Shown here: piece after piece, positions 1-12,466 of the stretch
Layout of the letters: each line of letters starts with the position of its first letter
How positions within the stretch are numbered: position 1 is the first letter of the stretch
From: Amycolatopsis umgeniensis
GTDB taxonomy: Bacteria > Actinomycetota > Actinomycetes > Mycobacteriales > Pseudonocardiaceae
Length of the DNA stretch: 64,000 nt
Direction of reading: 5' to 3'
Assembly: GCF_014205155.1 (NCBI RefSeq)
Contig: NZ_JACHMX010000001.1
Coordinates: forward strand, 2,046,001 to 2,110,000
Translations under genes and position numbers: made by a program
Notes under the pieces: model-generated
The model's database searches: none
What the model saw: the letters and a program-made list of their open reading frames with translations, nothing else
Told to the model about the DNA's origin: nothing

Positions 1-2772
1 CGTCCTGCTGATCACGCGCTTGAGGTGATCGACCGTTCCGTAGTCGAGCTCGATGTAGCGGCCGTTCTGGTCGTGGACCGTGATCAACCTGCCGTCGGTC
101 CGGAACCGGTAGACGGTCGCGGACCTGTCGACCAGCATCCACCCGCCGCCCGCGGCTTCGACCTCGGCGTGGAAGTCCATCTGGCGCCCCTCGGGCGCCG
201 CGAACGTGCCGTCGGCGTTCCGCCCGAACCGGATCTGCTGTCCGTCGGAATAGGTGACGACGACGTTGCCGGAGCCGTCGTCGTCCGGGACGACGCGCAT
301 GTCGTAGCGGGTGGTCCAGCCCGCGCCGAACATCAGGTCGCGCCGCGGGTCGAGGCTGTTGTAGGTACGGGCGACGCTGAGCTCGGGCCCGGTGACCCGG
401 ACGGTCGCGTCCACGGCGCTCGAGTAGTAGTTACCGGTCTGCGGGTCGAAGTCCGACGGGCCGCCGCTGTAGGGCGCGTTGGCCAGATGCGACGTGATCT
501 CGGGCTGGGGCACCGCGGTCAGCAGGTGGCTGGGCGGCAGCTTCTGGCTCTCGGAGTTCCCGTCGAAGGCGAAGGCACGCCATTGATAGTCCTTGCTCCA
601 GCGCAAGGCGTTCTTCGGAACCGTCCACGTGCGCTTGTCGACGTATCCGGAGTCCGTGCACGAAACCCCGGTGAGAGAACCGTCCGGGTTCTGGCGGTAG
701 CTCTCACAGATTTCGAACCGGTACTTCAGGCCGTTGGTGTTCGGCGGCGCGTCCACGTCGACGGCGTCGACCCACAACTGTGGTGTCAGGGTCGGCGCGG
801 AATAGCCGTTCGGCGGATACTGGGCCTTGACCACCGGCGGCACGTCGATGACCTTCATCAACAACCTGATCGGTGGGATCTGTTCGTCGGTGAACCAGGC
901 ACCACCGCGTCTCAGCATGCTGAAGTCGAGGATGTAGTCCCCTGGCTCGATCGCCTTGATCTTCGCTTCGAGCGTCACCGACGCCCCACGAGGCACGTCC
1001 GAGGTCAAGGTGGCGGCCTCGACGGACGCCACCGGCTGCCCGTTCGTCTTGAAGGCCCGGTAGCCCAGGGCGTACGTCGGCCCTGTCCAGGTCTCGGCGC
1101 CCCGGTTGGTCACCGTGATCTTGATCTTGCCGTCTTGGATCTTGGTGACCGGCGGATCGATCACGCCGGAGTCCACGCGGTACTCGGCGTCGTAGATCGA
1201 GTGCGTCACATACAGAACCGGCGGGTTCACCGTGCGGTGCCCGGCGAATTTCTTCCAGCCGAAGGGATCTGTCTCGGAGGCGCGAATGCTCAGGCCGTAG
1301 TTCGCCTGCGCGCCGGTGGCCCAGCGCTGCACGAGGTCACGTCCCGGGACACCGAGGTTGATCAGCTCGTAGGCCGCCGGGCAACTCGATCGGGACTGCC
1401 CGCGCCCGACGTATCCGTGCGCGAAGGACGAGTCGGCCAGAGCCGGGCCGTAGGCGGGGCCGGGGAATCCGCCGCCGCTGCCCCACGGCGCGACGACCGG
1501 GTGCACCGACAACGGACGCGGCTGGCAGGACCACGCCCAGGAGTTGGCGAGGCTGAGGTAGGCACCGAAGATCTTGTGATTGCGGAGGCGGTCCTGAACA
1601 CCGTCGAAAGCGAGGTAGCTGGCGGCCTTGATGCTTCCGGTCGTACCCGCCTTCAGTTCGGACCCGCCGTCGCCGCGACTCCCGTTCTGGACGACCATGC
1701 TGTTGTTGGCCTTGCCGGTGTCCACGCTGGGGTCGACTTCGACCGGATATTGCCGGGCGGGGTCGCGGAGCCAGGCCGAGTCGAGATCCACCTGCAGCGC
1801 GGGACGGCCCTTGTGCTCGATGAGCCGGTACGTGACACCGTGCGAAGTCGCGAAGTCACCGCTCGACGGATCCTGTTTGGCGTCGTTCATCACGCCGGGC
1901 GGGATCTGCGCGACCTCTCGGCCGCTCTCGTCGGACAACGACACCCGGCCGTCGACGATGGCGGGTTTGAGACCGGTCAGCTTCAGCGGGAAGATCCAGC
2001 TGTGCGGGGCGTTCGGCGACTTGAGGACCAGGGTCTCCTTCACTCCGCCCGGAAAGACGTCGAGGCGAAGATCGGATTCGGCCCGCACGGACGGATACGT
2101 GATGGTGCTTCCCGAGACCGCGCCCGCCGTGTCGGCGACGCCGTCGACCGAGTAGCCGAACTGGTGCCGGGGATCGACGATCACGTTGACGACGGGATCC
2201 TTCGCGGCCGACGGCGCGAACTCGAGTCCGACGTTGTCACCGGCGTTCCGCCAGCCCGGTTTACCGGCGTTCGGCACGATCGTGGTGTCGATCGGCTGGA
2301 ACTTGCCGTCGGGGGCCTGGTAGTTGACGTCGTCGCGGCTGAACTCGGTGGTTTGAGTGCCGTCGGTGTTCGCGTACGTGCGTTCCCTGGCCGTGCGCTT
2401 CTCGGGAAGTTCGCGGCTGGTCGCCTTGTCGAAGCCCTTGACGTCGCTCGGGCCTTTCTCGACCCGGACCTGGTTGCCACGTACCGTTTCGGTGCCCCCG
2501 CCGACTTCGGGGAACTTCGATTGCAAGGACTTGGGTCCCGCCGCGTTCGGCACACCCTGGTCGTCGTCGTGGCCGGCGGCGGAACCAGTCTTCTGCTTGG
2601 GCGACAACGCCATCGCCCGCGCCAGCCGTTCCGCTCCGTCGGCCCAGCCCGGTGTCTCGTTACGCGCGGCCGGGCCGATCACCCCGGCCAGCAGCGCGAG
2701 GACCATCACGACCAGCAAAGATCGCGACGGCACGGATTTTTTGCGCGCGCTCGAACCACGACGAGAGAACAT
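1..2772 (-). CDS. RHS/YD-repeat-type large secreted protein, N-terminal part (runs off the left edge)
   Basis: Read on the minus strand from an ATG at 2772, the frame stays open for all 924 codons to the window edge, so the gene is cut by the boundary. It opens MFSRRGSSARKKS followed by a hydrophobic stretch (LLVVMVLALLAGVIG), a signal peptide or anchor. Next come a spacer region, a DNRLRE-like segment (around SYLAFDGVQDRLRNHKIFG) and, near the edge, a DUF6531-like RHS entry module (PQTGNYYSSAVDATVRV, then SDGQQIRFGRNADG). This architecture is known from RHS/YD-repeat polymorphic toxins and wall-associated proteins, where the repeat shell encloses a variable C-terminal domain. That part lies outside the window, so toxin activity cannot be judged. 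The downstream neighbour on the right (2882-4816, same strand) is a secreted lectin-like protein with its own terminator between them. Confidence 0.85.
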   Translation of the reverse strand, partial: MFSRRGSSARKKSVPSRSLLVVMVLALLAGVIGPAARNETPGWADGAERLARAMALSPKQKTGSAAGHDDDQGVPNAAGPKSLQSKFPEVGGGTETVRGNQVRVEKGPSDVKGFDKATSRELPEKRTARERTYANTDGTQTTEFSRDDVNYQAPDGKFQPIDTTIVPNAGKPGWRNAGDNVGLEFAPSAAKDPVVNVIVDPRHQFGYSVDGVADTAGAVSGSTITYPSVRAESDLRLDVFPGGVKETLVLKSPNAPHSWIFPLKLTGLKPAIVDGRVSLSDESGREVAQIPPGVMNDAKQDPSSGDFATSHGVTYRLIEHKGRPALQVDLDSAWLRDPARQYPVEVDPSVDTGKANNSMVVQNGSRGDGGSELKAGTTGSIKAASYLAFDGVQDRLRNHKIFGAYLSLANSWAWSCQPRPLSVHPVVAPWGSGGGFPGPAYGPALADSSFAHGYVGRGQSRSSCPAAYELINLGVPGRDLVQRWATGAQANYGLSIRASETDPFGWKKFAGHRTVNPPVLYVTHSIYDAEYRVDSGVIDPPVTKIQDGKIKITVTNRGAETWTGPTYALGYRAFKTNGQPVASVEAATLTSDVPRGASVTLEAKIKAIEPGDYILDFSMLRRGGAWFTDEQIPPIRLLMKVIDVPPVVKAQYPPNGYSAPTLTPQLWVDAVDVDAPPNTNGLKYRFEICESYRQNPDGSLTGVSCTDSGYVDKRTWTVPKNALRWSKDYQWRAFAFDGNSESQKLPPSHLLTAVPQPEITSHLANAPYSGGPSDFDPQTGNYYSSAVDATVRVTGPELSVARTYNSLDPRRDLMFGAGWTTRYDMRVVPDDDGSGNVVVTYSDGQQIRFGRNADGTFAAPEGRQMDFHAEVEAAGGGWMLVDRSATVYRFRTDGRLITVHDQNGRYIELDYGTVDHLKRVISRT

Positions 2773-2825
2773 GGGGAACCACCTAAGTCGGGAAACGAAG
2801 TCCGGCTGGGTCGAAGACTCGTCCG

Positions 2826-2871
2826 GGTGTGATCGTGCGAATCCGCCGCAGCGGATTCGCACGATCACACC
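2826..2871 (-). terminator. Perfect 21-bp hairpin downstream of the tachylectin-like gene
   Basis: Arms 2826-2846 and 2851-2871 are exact reverse complements with a 4-nt loop (cgca). The hairpin starts 10 nt beyond the stop codon of the minus-strand gene 2882-4816, before the start of the RHS gene. There is no T-run, as is usual for actinomycete terminators. Its length and perfect pairing make it the likely terminator that insulates the RHS gene from its neighbour. Confidence 0.85.
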
Positions 2872-2881
2872 GATGGGTCGG

Positions 2882-4816
2882 TCAGATGTTCGGCTTCGGC
2901 GCCGGCCCGCCGGTGAAGACGGATCGAGGCGTCTCGGCCGACCGTGCCGAGGCGGCCGCGGTCGTGGACTCGTAGATGTACGAAATGCCGTCCAGATCAC
3001 GGAAGGTGACGATGACCCCACCCGCCCCGCGAGTCACCATGGACGGGTCCGTGGCCGTTTGGTACGACGCGCCGGTCCGCGAATCGGTGAGCCGTACCCA
3101 GGCCCGGTACGCGCCGCTGGCCGGGGCCTGCTGCTCGGTCTGATAGACGAAACCGTCGTTGGCCCGCACCGCGACATGGACGATGCCGCCGGAATCCATG
3201 GCCACCGCGGGTGTCCCGTTGGCCACCACTCCGGAAAGCACCTTCCAGGTGCCGGTGAAGCCGTCGGCCGTCTCCCGCTGGGTGACGACGTTTCCGTCGG
3301 GCTGGACGGCGAAGGCCTGGAGGTTGTAGTCCGGATTGGCCACCGCCGCCGCGGGATTCGTCCAGCCGGTCCCGGGAACGGCGATCCATGGCCCGAGCAC
3401 ACCGTTCACGTAAGACGATTTGGTGTAGGCGCCCGAGGTGGTGCGGACGAGGAGGTCGATGCCCTCGGTATGGGCGACGGCGGTGATGTCGGAGCTCAAG
3501 CCCGAAGACTGGAGGACGCGCCACGGGAGCAGCTGCTTCGACCCCGGATCCTGATCGCGGACCCAGAGCTTGCCGGCGGCGTCCGTCGCGAACAGCGACA
3601 GGACACCGTTGCGCTGGGCCGACACGGCGGGCCCCGGCATCCATCCCCCGGCGCCGGCGATCGGAGTCCAAGCGGTGGTGTTGGGCGCCTGTGTGCTCGT
3701 CCGGGTCTCACTGTCCTTGCCCAAAGCGGCGACCCGGAGCGTGTCGTCCGCGGCGCGGACCGCGCTGGGCGTACCGACGTACTGCTGGTAACCGAGGACC
3801 GTCGTGAACTCGACGATGCCGACGTCGTCGGTGCGCTGACGACCGTGGATCAGGCGGCCGAAGTCGTCCGTGTAGAAGTACTGGAACCGGCCTGCCGCGC
3901 CTTCGATGACGTTGGTGGCGGCATTGGGGCGAGCGGGCACGGACGGCCGGGTGGGCTGCCCGGTGTCGACCAGTTTGCAGTCGTCCGTCGTGACGGAAAG
4001 CTGCCAGTCCGCCCCGATCGTTCCGATGACGGTGGGCCCCGGCGCCCAGGTGCCGCCGCCGAGATAGCGGTACCACTTGATCTGCCCGTTGTTCTTGTCG
4101 AGGGTGTAGAGGACGTCCCCGCCCGCCGACGCGATCTGGGCGAAGTTCTGCCAGCCGCCCGAGCCGACGACGGTGGCGTATTCGATCCAGCGCTGGCTCG
4201 CCGCGTCGTACTGGAACCGGTGAAGGGCTCCGGCGGGCGTCCGCGCGTAGAAGACCCCGGCGCCCGCGCCGACGATCAGGTCGTACCTCGCCGAGGTCCA
4301 GCCGGTGTCGATCAGCCGGTCGGTCCAGACCTTGGTCGCCTCGTCGTAACGCTGCCACGCGAGGATGCCGTCGTGTGACCAGAAGAAGTCGCCGTTCGCG
4401 TCGACGGTGATCCGGTTGCGCTGGGAGGGCAGCGTCACGCCGTTCCAGCCGGTGGCGATGACCTGGCCGGCTCCCCCGTTCTCCCAGCCTGTCGCCAGCC
4501 GGCGTTGCCGTGTGACGTTGCCGTTGTCGGCGATCAGGTACATGCGGCCGTCGGGGCCAGCCAGGGTCTTGCCGTTCCAGGTGTTGCCGATCGTCGTGTT
4601 GCCCACCCACGAGTTGGCGCCTGTCTCGGGCTCGTTGTGCCGATCCATCTGCAGGATCGTGTCCGGCTTCGTGTAGAAGACACCCGCGTTCGCCCGGCAG
4701 GTGATCGTCTCGGCGGCCGCGATCTGCGTGCCCGTCGTCGCCGCCACACCGCTGAGCGCGATGGTGAACGCGGAGCAAAGAATCGCTGGTCTTCGAACAG
4801 ACCGTTTCTGGCGCAT
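2882..4816 (-). CDS. Secreted tachylectin-2-like beta-propeller protein
   Basis: The 644-residue product begins MRQKRSVRRPAILCSAF with a hydrophobic core and an AAAET cleavage region, a classical Sec signal peptide. An upstream in-frame ATG at 4858 exists, but the ATG at 4816 has an AAAGGA ribosome site at good spacing and gives a normal signal peptide. The mature part repeats Trp/Gly-rich blades of tachylectin-2 type (GNTWNGKTLAGPDGRMYLI, GWNGVTLPSQRNRITVD, GVFYARTPAGALHRFQYD) in the first 300 residues and more divergent propeller repeats after that. Tachylectin-2 folds bind N-acetylated sugars, so an extracellular carbohydrate-binding role is plausible, but no ligand can be read from sequence. 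It lies upstream of the RHS gene on the same strand, separated by a strong hairpin. Confidence 0.8.
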   Translation of the reverse strand: MRQKRSVRRPAILCSAFTIALSGVAATTGTQIAAAETITCRANAGVFYTKPDTILQMDRHNEPETGANSWVGNTTIGNTWNGKTLAGPDGRMYLIADNGNVTRQRRLATGWENGGAGQVIATGWNGVTLPSQRNRITVDANGDFFWSHDGILAWQRYDEATKVWTDRLIDTGWTSARYDLIVGAGAGVFYARTPAGALHRFQYDAASQRWIEYATVVGSGGWQNFAQIASAGGDVLYTLDKNNGQIKWYRYLGGGTWAPGPTVIGTIGADWQLSVTTDDCKLVDTGQPTRPSVPARPNAATNVIEGAAGRFQYFYTDDFGRLIHGRQRTDDVGIVEFTTVLGYQQYVGTPSAVRAADDTLRVAALGKDSETRTSTQAPNTTAWTPIAGAGGWMPGPAVSAQRNGVLSLFATDAAGKLWVRDQDPGSKQLLPWRVLQSSGLSSDITAVAHTEGIDLLVRTTSGAYTKSSYVNGVLGPWIAVPGTGWTNPAAAVANPDYNLQAFAVQPDGNVVTQRETADGFTGTWKVLSGVVANGTPAVAMDSGGIVHVAVRANDGFVYQTEQQAPASGAYRAWVRLTDSRTGASYQTATDPSMVTRGAGGVIVTFRDLDGISYIYESTTAAASARSAETPRSVFTGGPAPKPNI

Positions 4817-5198
4817 GGGAATCCTTTTTCGTGATGGTGAAGGCACTTCGGGCAGCACTGATCAGCTCCGCCGCCAAAACGCGGTGGAGCTGCGAAGACC
4901 CTGGATGAAACGTGGACACACGACGTCGACCGGGCTCACCCTCCCGTGAGCCGTCCGATGATCACATCGGCGCACCCCGGCGGCTGTTACTGAATCTTCA
5001 ACAGTTGGGCCGTCCGGCCTACATCGGACGAACATCGTCCCAGCTGGTGGACGTCTTCAGTCCCGTCGAAGTGGTCACCGTCACGTCCGGCAAGCGCCTG
5101 AGCAGGGGACTCGTGGCAGAGTCCGCTCCACCGTGCCTGGGGGCCACTTCGGGTAACGATCCAGGCAGCGGATCCGGTACTCTGGTCGCCAAGGTCGA
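4817..5198. promoter_or_regulatory. Divergent promoter region between the lectin gene and metH
   Basis: This is a non-coding stretch between divergent genes. On the plus strand a TACTCT sequence at 5178-5183 fits a -10 box whose transcript would begin about 8 nt before the SAH riboswitch; no convincing -35 box is visible. A short hairpin (ggctcac/gtgagcc type) lies at about 4935-4953. Nothing in the remainder could be interpreted. Confidence 0.4.
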
Positions 5199-5263
5199 GA
5201 GGCGCTGCAACGGACCACTGGGTCCGCCACGCTCGGCCCTGGACTTCACCGCAAGGGCGCCTC
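5199..5263 (+). ncRNA. S-adenosylhomocysteine (SAH) riboswitch aptamer upstream of metH
   Basis: The sequence matches the SAH riboswitch consensus element by element. P1 left strand and core: GAGGCGCTGCAACGG at 5199-5213. Then a P2 hairpin, ggacc (5212-5216) with ggtcc (5221-5225). Then the conserved block GCCACGCTCGG, and the closing segment GCAAGGGCGCCTC at 5251-5263. P1 pairs 5199-5205 with 5257-5263 perfectly (7 bp). SAH riboswitches are established as ON switches for ahcY, metH and metE, sensing the toxic by-product of SAM-dependent methylation. The position directly before metH fits exactly. Confidence 0.9.
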
Positions 5264-5278
5264 CCACGACATGGGAGG
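5260..5278 (+). promoter_or_regulatory. metH: RBS-masking hairpin of the SAH riboswitch expression platform
   Basis: Bases 5260-5266 (cctccca) pair perfectly with 5272-5278 (tgggagg), covering most of the GGGAGGAG ribosome site that precedes the metH ATG at 5287. The left arm shares 5260-5263 with the 3' strand of riboswitch P1, so P1 and this hairpin cannot form together. The inferred logic is translational: without SAH the hairpin hides the ribosome site; with SAH bound, P1 forms and frees it. Confidence 0.8.
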
Positions 5279-5286
5279 AGCGCTGG

Positions 5287-8895
<3,609 letters not shown>

Positions 8896-8907
8896 CACAA
8901 TGACCAG

Positions 8908-10347
8908 GTGACTGCCGAGGGCTCGGACTTCCTGCAGCTGGACATCGGGGACGCACCACCGGGGCGCCGGTCGGACTGGCTGGCGTCGCGGTTGCGGCAC
9001 GCCATCTCCGAAGGCCGCCTGCCGGTCGGCAGCAGGCTTCCCGCGACCAGGGCGCTGGCCGCGGACCTGAGGGTTTCCCGCGGCGTGGTCACGGAGGCCT
9101 ACCAGCGGCTGGTCGAGGACGGCCACGTCGCCGGACGCGGCCGCGCGGGCACGGTGGTGGTCGCGGCGCCCGCCAGGACGAAGGAGCAGACGGCATCCGG
9201 ACCGCCGTCGGCGGGCACGATCTTCCAACCCTCCCCAGGAATCGGCGTCTTCGACTCACTGCGGTCGACACCGGCGAAGATCGACCTGTCCCCGGGCGTA
9301 CCGGATCTGACGGCCTTCCCGAGGACGGCTTGGCTGCGCGCCGAACGCACCGTGCTCAACGATCTCTCGGCGGCGGCCTTCGGCTACGGCGACCCTCGTG
9401 GCGCGCCCGCGCTGCGGCTGGCCATCGCGCACTGGATCGCCCGCACCCGCGGCATCACCGCCGACGCCGACGACGTCCTGATCGTCGCTGGCGTCGCGCA
9501 AGGGCTCGGACTGCTGGCCCAGGTGCTGTGCGACAACGGGATCTCCGAGATAGCCGTCGAGGACCCGAGTTCACTGGGCGCGCGGCAGCATCTGCACGAC
9601 CGACGGCTCGCGACGCCGCCGATCCGCGTCGACGAGGACGGGATCGACGTCGACGAGCTCGTCCGCAGCGGCGCGCCCGCCGTCCTGCTCACGCCCGCGC
9701 ACCAGTTCCCGACCGGTGTCGTACTCGGCGGGGAACGCCGTCGCGAACTCATGCGCTGGGCGGCGAACGGTGGGCTGATCATCGAAGACGACTACGACGC
9801 CGAGCACCGCTACGATCGTCCGCCGGTCCCCGCGCTGCGCTCGATGCTCGCCGAACAGGTCTGCTACGCGGGCAGCGTGTCGAAGTGGCTCGCGCCCGCG
9901 CTCCGGGTGGGATGGATGCTGGTGCCGCCGCGGTACCGCGACGAGGTGGTCGCGGCCAAACGGTTCGCCGACCTCGGCAACGCCGTCCTCCCCCAGCTGG
10001 TGCTCGCGCATCTCATGGAGTCCGGCGAGATGGAGCGGCAACTGCGCTTCGTGCGCAAACGGCACCGCCGCCGGCGGGACGCGATGATCGACGCGCTCCG
10101 GGCCCATCTCCCGGACGCCGTGGTGCACGGCGCGGCCGCCGGTCTGCATCTGACGATCACCTTCGACGCCGGGTTCTCCGACCTCGACTTCGCCGCCGCC
10201 GCGCTGGAGCAGGGCGTGAAGGTGCAGCCGCTGTCGTGGCACTGCCAGCGGCCGATGAATCCCGGTCTCGTCCTCGGCTACGGCGCCAGCCCGGCGAGCG
10301 ACATCGCCGAGGGCATCGCCGTCCTGGGCAAGATCACCCGCGTTTAG
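8908..10347 (+). CDS. MocR/PdxR-type GntR-family transcriptional regulator with aminotransferase-like domain
   Basis: The 479-residue protein has an N-terminal winged helix of GntR type (SRLPATRALAADLRVSRGVV, about residues 35-70). A fold-type I aminotransferase-like domain fills the rest, with the expected PLP lysine in YAGSVSKWLAPALRVGW (K326). MocR proteins use PLP or a PLP adduct as effector, often controlling vitamin B6 or amino-acid genes; no such target is beside it here. The GTG at 8908 lies 12 nt after the metH stop and has no Shine-Dalgarno sequence. A CACAAT element 6 nt upstream suggests a leaderless transcript of its own. A long hairpin follows the stop. Confidence 0.88.
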   Translation: MTAEGSDFLQLDIGDAPPGRRSDWLASRLRHAISEGRLPVGSRLPATRALAADLRVSRGVVTEAYQRLVEDGHVAGRGRAGTVVVAAPARTKEQTASGPPSAGTIFQPSPGIGVFDSLRSTPAKIDLSPGVPDLTAFPRTAWLRAERTVLNDLSAAAFGYGDPRGAPALRLAIAHWIARTRGITADADDVLIVAGVAQGLGLLAQVLCDNGISEIAVEDPSSLGARQHLHDRRLATPPIRVDEDGIDVDELVRSGAPAVLLTPAHQFPTGVVLGGERRRELMRWAANGGLIIEDDYDAEHRYDRPPVPALRSMLAEQVCYAGSVSKWLAPALRVGWMLVPPRYRDEVVAAKRFADLGNAVLPQLVLAHLMESGEMERQLRFVRKRHRRRRDAMIDALRAHLPDAVVHGAAAGLHLTITFDAGFSDLDFAAAALEQGVKVQPLSWHCQRPMNPGLVLGYGASPASDIAEGIAVLGKITRV

Positions 10348-10393
10348 TCCTCTGAATGCGGTGGTTCGACGGTGAACTACCGCCTTCAGAGGA
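10348..10393. terminator. Bidirectional hairpin terminator between convergent genes
   Basis: Arms 10348-10366 and 10375-10393 pair over 19 positions with one mismatch and one G-U pair, around an 8-nt loop. It sits between the stop of the MocR gene (10347) and overlaps the last codons of the convergent hydrolase gene (stop 10386-10388), so it can serve both transcripts. Confidence 0.75.
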
Positions 10394-11114
10394 CGAATTG
10401 CGCGAGGAAAGCCAGGAGTACGGCCGGATCTTCGACGTGGGCGTTGTGGCCCAGTCCGGGAAGTTCGGCGGAAGCCGGGCTGAGCGCGCGAAGCTGCTCG
10501 GGACGGCTCATGGGATCGTGTTCCCCGGCGGCGAGAGCGACGGGGCAGCGCGCCGCGCCGAGCAGGCCGGACATGTCGGGCGCGCCGACGGCGAACGCGC
10601 GGGGGTCCAGGGACAGCCGCCAGCCCCCTTCGGTTTCGACGACGCCGTCCGGGTCCGCTTCGGCCAGCCCGGTCAGACCGGCGATCTTGAGGAACGCTCG
10701 TTCGGCGTCTTCGCGCTCCAGGAACACCCTGGGCGGTTTCGCCGCCATGTCGGCGGCTTTGGCGAGGTCGGACTCGCTCCAATCGACCTTGACGCCGACA
10801 GCGAGCAGCCCGTCGACCGGGAGCCCGAACCACCCGCTGGCCAGGGCGAGCCCGACCACCCCGCCCAGGGAATGGCCGATCACCAGCAGCGGACCGCGTT
10901 CCGGGAGCGCGTCGGCGACAGCCCCGGCGAGGCTGCCGAAGGAGTAGTGCGCCAACCGCGGCGACGCCCCGTGCCCGGGCAGATCGGGTGCCAGCCAGCG
11001 GTAACCGGGCTGCAGCATCAGGCCGTCCCAGACCGCGCCCGTCGCGCCGAGGCCGTGCAGCAGCAGTACGGCGGGGCCGTCGGTTCCGGCGGTGCGCATC
11101 TTCAGCGTTTCCAC
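10386..11114 (-). CDS. Alpha/beta-fold hydrolase
   Basis: This is a compact single-domain hydrolase of about 242 residues. It shows the oxyanion motif LLLHGLGATGAVW near the N-terminus, the nucleophile elbow GHSLGG, a likely acid in AAGEHDPM and the catalytic histidine in LGHNAHVEDP. The family includes esterases, lactonases and haloperoxidase-like enzymes; the substrate cannot be deduced. The start is uncertain: GTG at 11114 (GGAAAG about 9 nt upstream) or ATG at 11099. The gene is divergent from the P450 gene at 11164 with only about 50 nt between the starts, so their promoters must overlap and co-regulation is possible. Confidence 0.82.
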   Translation of the reverse strand: METLKMRTAGTDGPAVLLLHGLGATGAVWDGLMLQPGYRWLAPDLPGHGASPRLAHYSFGSLAGAVADALPERGPLLVIGHSLGGVVGLALASGWFGLPVDGLLAVGVKVDWSESDLAKAADMAAKPPRVFLEREDAERAFLKIAGLTGLAEADPDGVVETEGGWRLSLDPRAFAVGAPDMSGLLGAARCPVALAAGEHDPMSRPEQLRALSPASAELPGLGHNAHVEDPAVLLAFLAQFVL

Positions 11115-11163
11115 CGGACGGATCTTTCCGCAGTCCCCCGTTCCCGGGCTAGTCTTCGGAGCC

Positions 11164-12414
11164 GTGATCACCGATCCGGACACCTATACCCGGGGCGTGC
11201 CGTACGAACCTCTCGCGGCGCTGCGCCGGGAGTCGCCGGTCGTGCGGGTGGACGATTTCTGGGCCGTACTGCGGCATTCGGACGTCAAGCACGTGCTGAA
11301 GAACCCGAAGCTGTTCTCGTCGCGGCTGGGCGGGACGCAGATCCGGGATCCGGCGACCGAACAGGACCTCGGGTACGTCCGGCGGATGATGCTCAATATG
11401 GATCCGCCCGAGCACGCCCGGCTGCGGGGCCTGCTCACCAAGGCGTTCACGCCGCGGGCGATCGGCAGGCTGACAGAGCGGATCCACGGCTGGGCGAGGG
11501 ACCTGATCACCGGGGTCCTGGCGGACGGTCACTGCGATTTCGCCGCCGTCGCCGCCGATCTCCCGCTCCTGACGCTCGCCGAAGTCTTCGGGATCCCCGA
11601 GCAGGACCGGCGGCTGATGTACGACTGGAGCAATCGCGTGATCGGCTACCAGGACGCCGACTACGCGGTGAGCGCGACCGTCGAGGCGGACGAGGTCACC
11701 GATCTCGCGCGGGCGGCGCTGGCCGTGCGGCCGGTTCCCGGGCCGGACGGGGCGATGCCCGATCCGCGCACCCGCGCCGGAATGCCGGATCTCTACGCGT
11801 ACGCCACCGCGCTCGGCGAGTACAAACGCCGGAGTCCCGGCGAAGACGTGATGAGCAATCTGATGGGTCACGTGGAAGACGGAGGACGGGTCTCGATCGC
11901 CGAGTTCGAGAATCTCTTCTGGCTGTTTTCCGTGGCGGGCAACGAAACCCTCCGCAACGGCATCCCCGGCGGGATGCTGGCGCTGCTGGCGCATCCGGAT
12001 CAGTACCGGCGGCTGCTGGCCGACCGTTCGCTGCTGTCCGGCGCGGTGGAAGAGATGCTCCGCTGGTGGACACCGGTCATGCACTTCCGCCGGACGGCGA
12101 CCGAAGACGTCACACTGTCCGATATGGACATCCGCGCGGGCGACAAGGTCGTCGTCTGGTTCTCGTCGGCGAATCGCGACGAGTCCGTCTTCGAGGATCC
12201 GGACCGCTTCGACATCGGCCGCACGCCCAACGATCACCTGACCTTCGGGCACGGTCCGCATTTCTGCCTCGGCGCCCAGCTCGCCAGGGTGCAGCTGCGC
12301 GCGATGTTCGAGGCGGTCCTGGACCTGCTCGGCGAGGTCGAGCTCGCCGGTGAGCCGGTGCGGTTGCGGTCGAACTTCCAGAACGGGCTGAAGTCCCTCC
12401 CGATCCGCTGGTAG
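11164..12414 (+). CDS. Cytochrome P450
   Basis: The 416-residue soluble bacterial P450 has the complete signature set: I-helix oxygen-activation motif AGNET (in LFSVAGNETLRNGIPGG), K-helix EEMLR, and heme-binding loop FGHGPHFCLGAQLAR with the axial cysteine at about residue 368. The AGNETxRN pattern resembles the CYP125/CYP142/CYP124 sterol- and lipid-oxidising group, but that is only a resemblance. Electron-transfer partners (ferredoxin, reductase) are not adjacent. The start is taken as the GTG at 11164. TAGTCT 8 nt upstream suggests a leaderless transcript; an upstream ATG at 11092 would overlap the promoter of the divergent hydrolase. A perfect hairpin follows the stop. Confidence 0.93.
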   Translation: MITDPDTYTRGVPYEPLAALRRESPVVRVDDFWAVLRHSDVKHVLKNPKLFSSRLGGTQIRDPATEQDLGYVRRMMLNMDPPEHARLRGLLTKAFTPRAIGRLTERIHGWARDLITGVLADGHCDFAAVAADLPLLTLAEVFGIPEQDRRLMYDWSNRVIGYQDADYAVSATVEADEVTDLARAALAVRPVPGPDGAMPDPRTRAGMPDLYAYATALGEYKRRSPGEDVMSNLMGHVEDGGRVSIAEFENLFWLFSVAGNETLRNGIPGGMLALLAHPDQYRRLLADRSLLSGAVEEMLRWWTPVMHFRRTATEDVTLSDMDIRAGDKVVVWFSSANRDESVFEDPDRFDIGRTPNDHLTFGHGPHFCLGAQLARVQLRAMFEAVLDLLGEVELAGEPVRLRSNFQNGLKSLPIRW

Positions 12415-12418
12415 CCGA

Positions 12419-12456
12419 AAGGCCCCTTCCCGCCCCCGAGCGCGGGAAGGGGCCTT
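12419..12456. terminator. Perfect 15-bp hairpin between convergent P450 and MFS genes
   Basis: Arms 12419-12433 and 12442-12456 are exact complements with an 8-nt loop. It lies 5 nt after the P450 stop and 10 nt before the end of the convergent MFS gene. Its AAGGCCCCTTC core resembles the other intergenic palindromes of this window. Confidence 0.85.
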
Positions 12457-12466
12457 CACCCCCTGA

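Noticed and set aside
25..2832. Very long open frame on the plus strand opposite the RHS gene
   Set aside because: It is Arg/Val/Asp-rich low-information sequence with no family similarity, the antisense mirror of a real high-GC gene; the minus frame gives signal peptide and RHS motifs.
2357..4378. Long plus-strand frame opposite the tachylectin-like gene
   Set aside because: Composition artefact of GC-rich DNA; spans the terminator hairpin and ignores the clear minus-strand gene.
4980..5280. Cobalamin or SAM riboswitch before metH
   Set aside because: No B12 box or SAM-I/II/IV core was seen; the conserved blocks match the SAH class instead.
11164..12414. P450 as part of an antibiotic biosynthetic cluster
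   Set aside because: No polyketide, peptide or terpene synthase genes flank it; neighbours are a MocR regulator, a hydrolase and an exporter with its own regulator.
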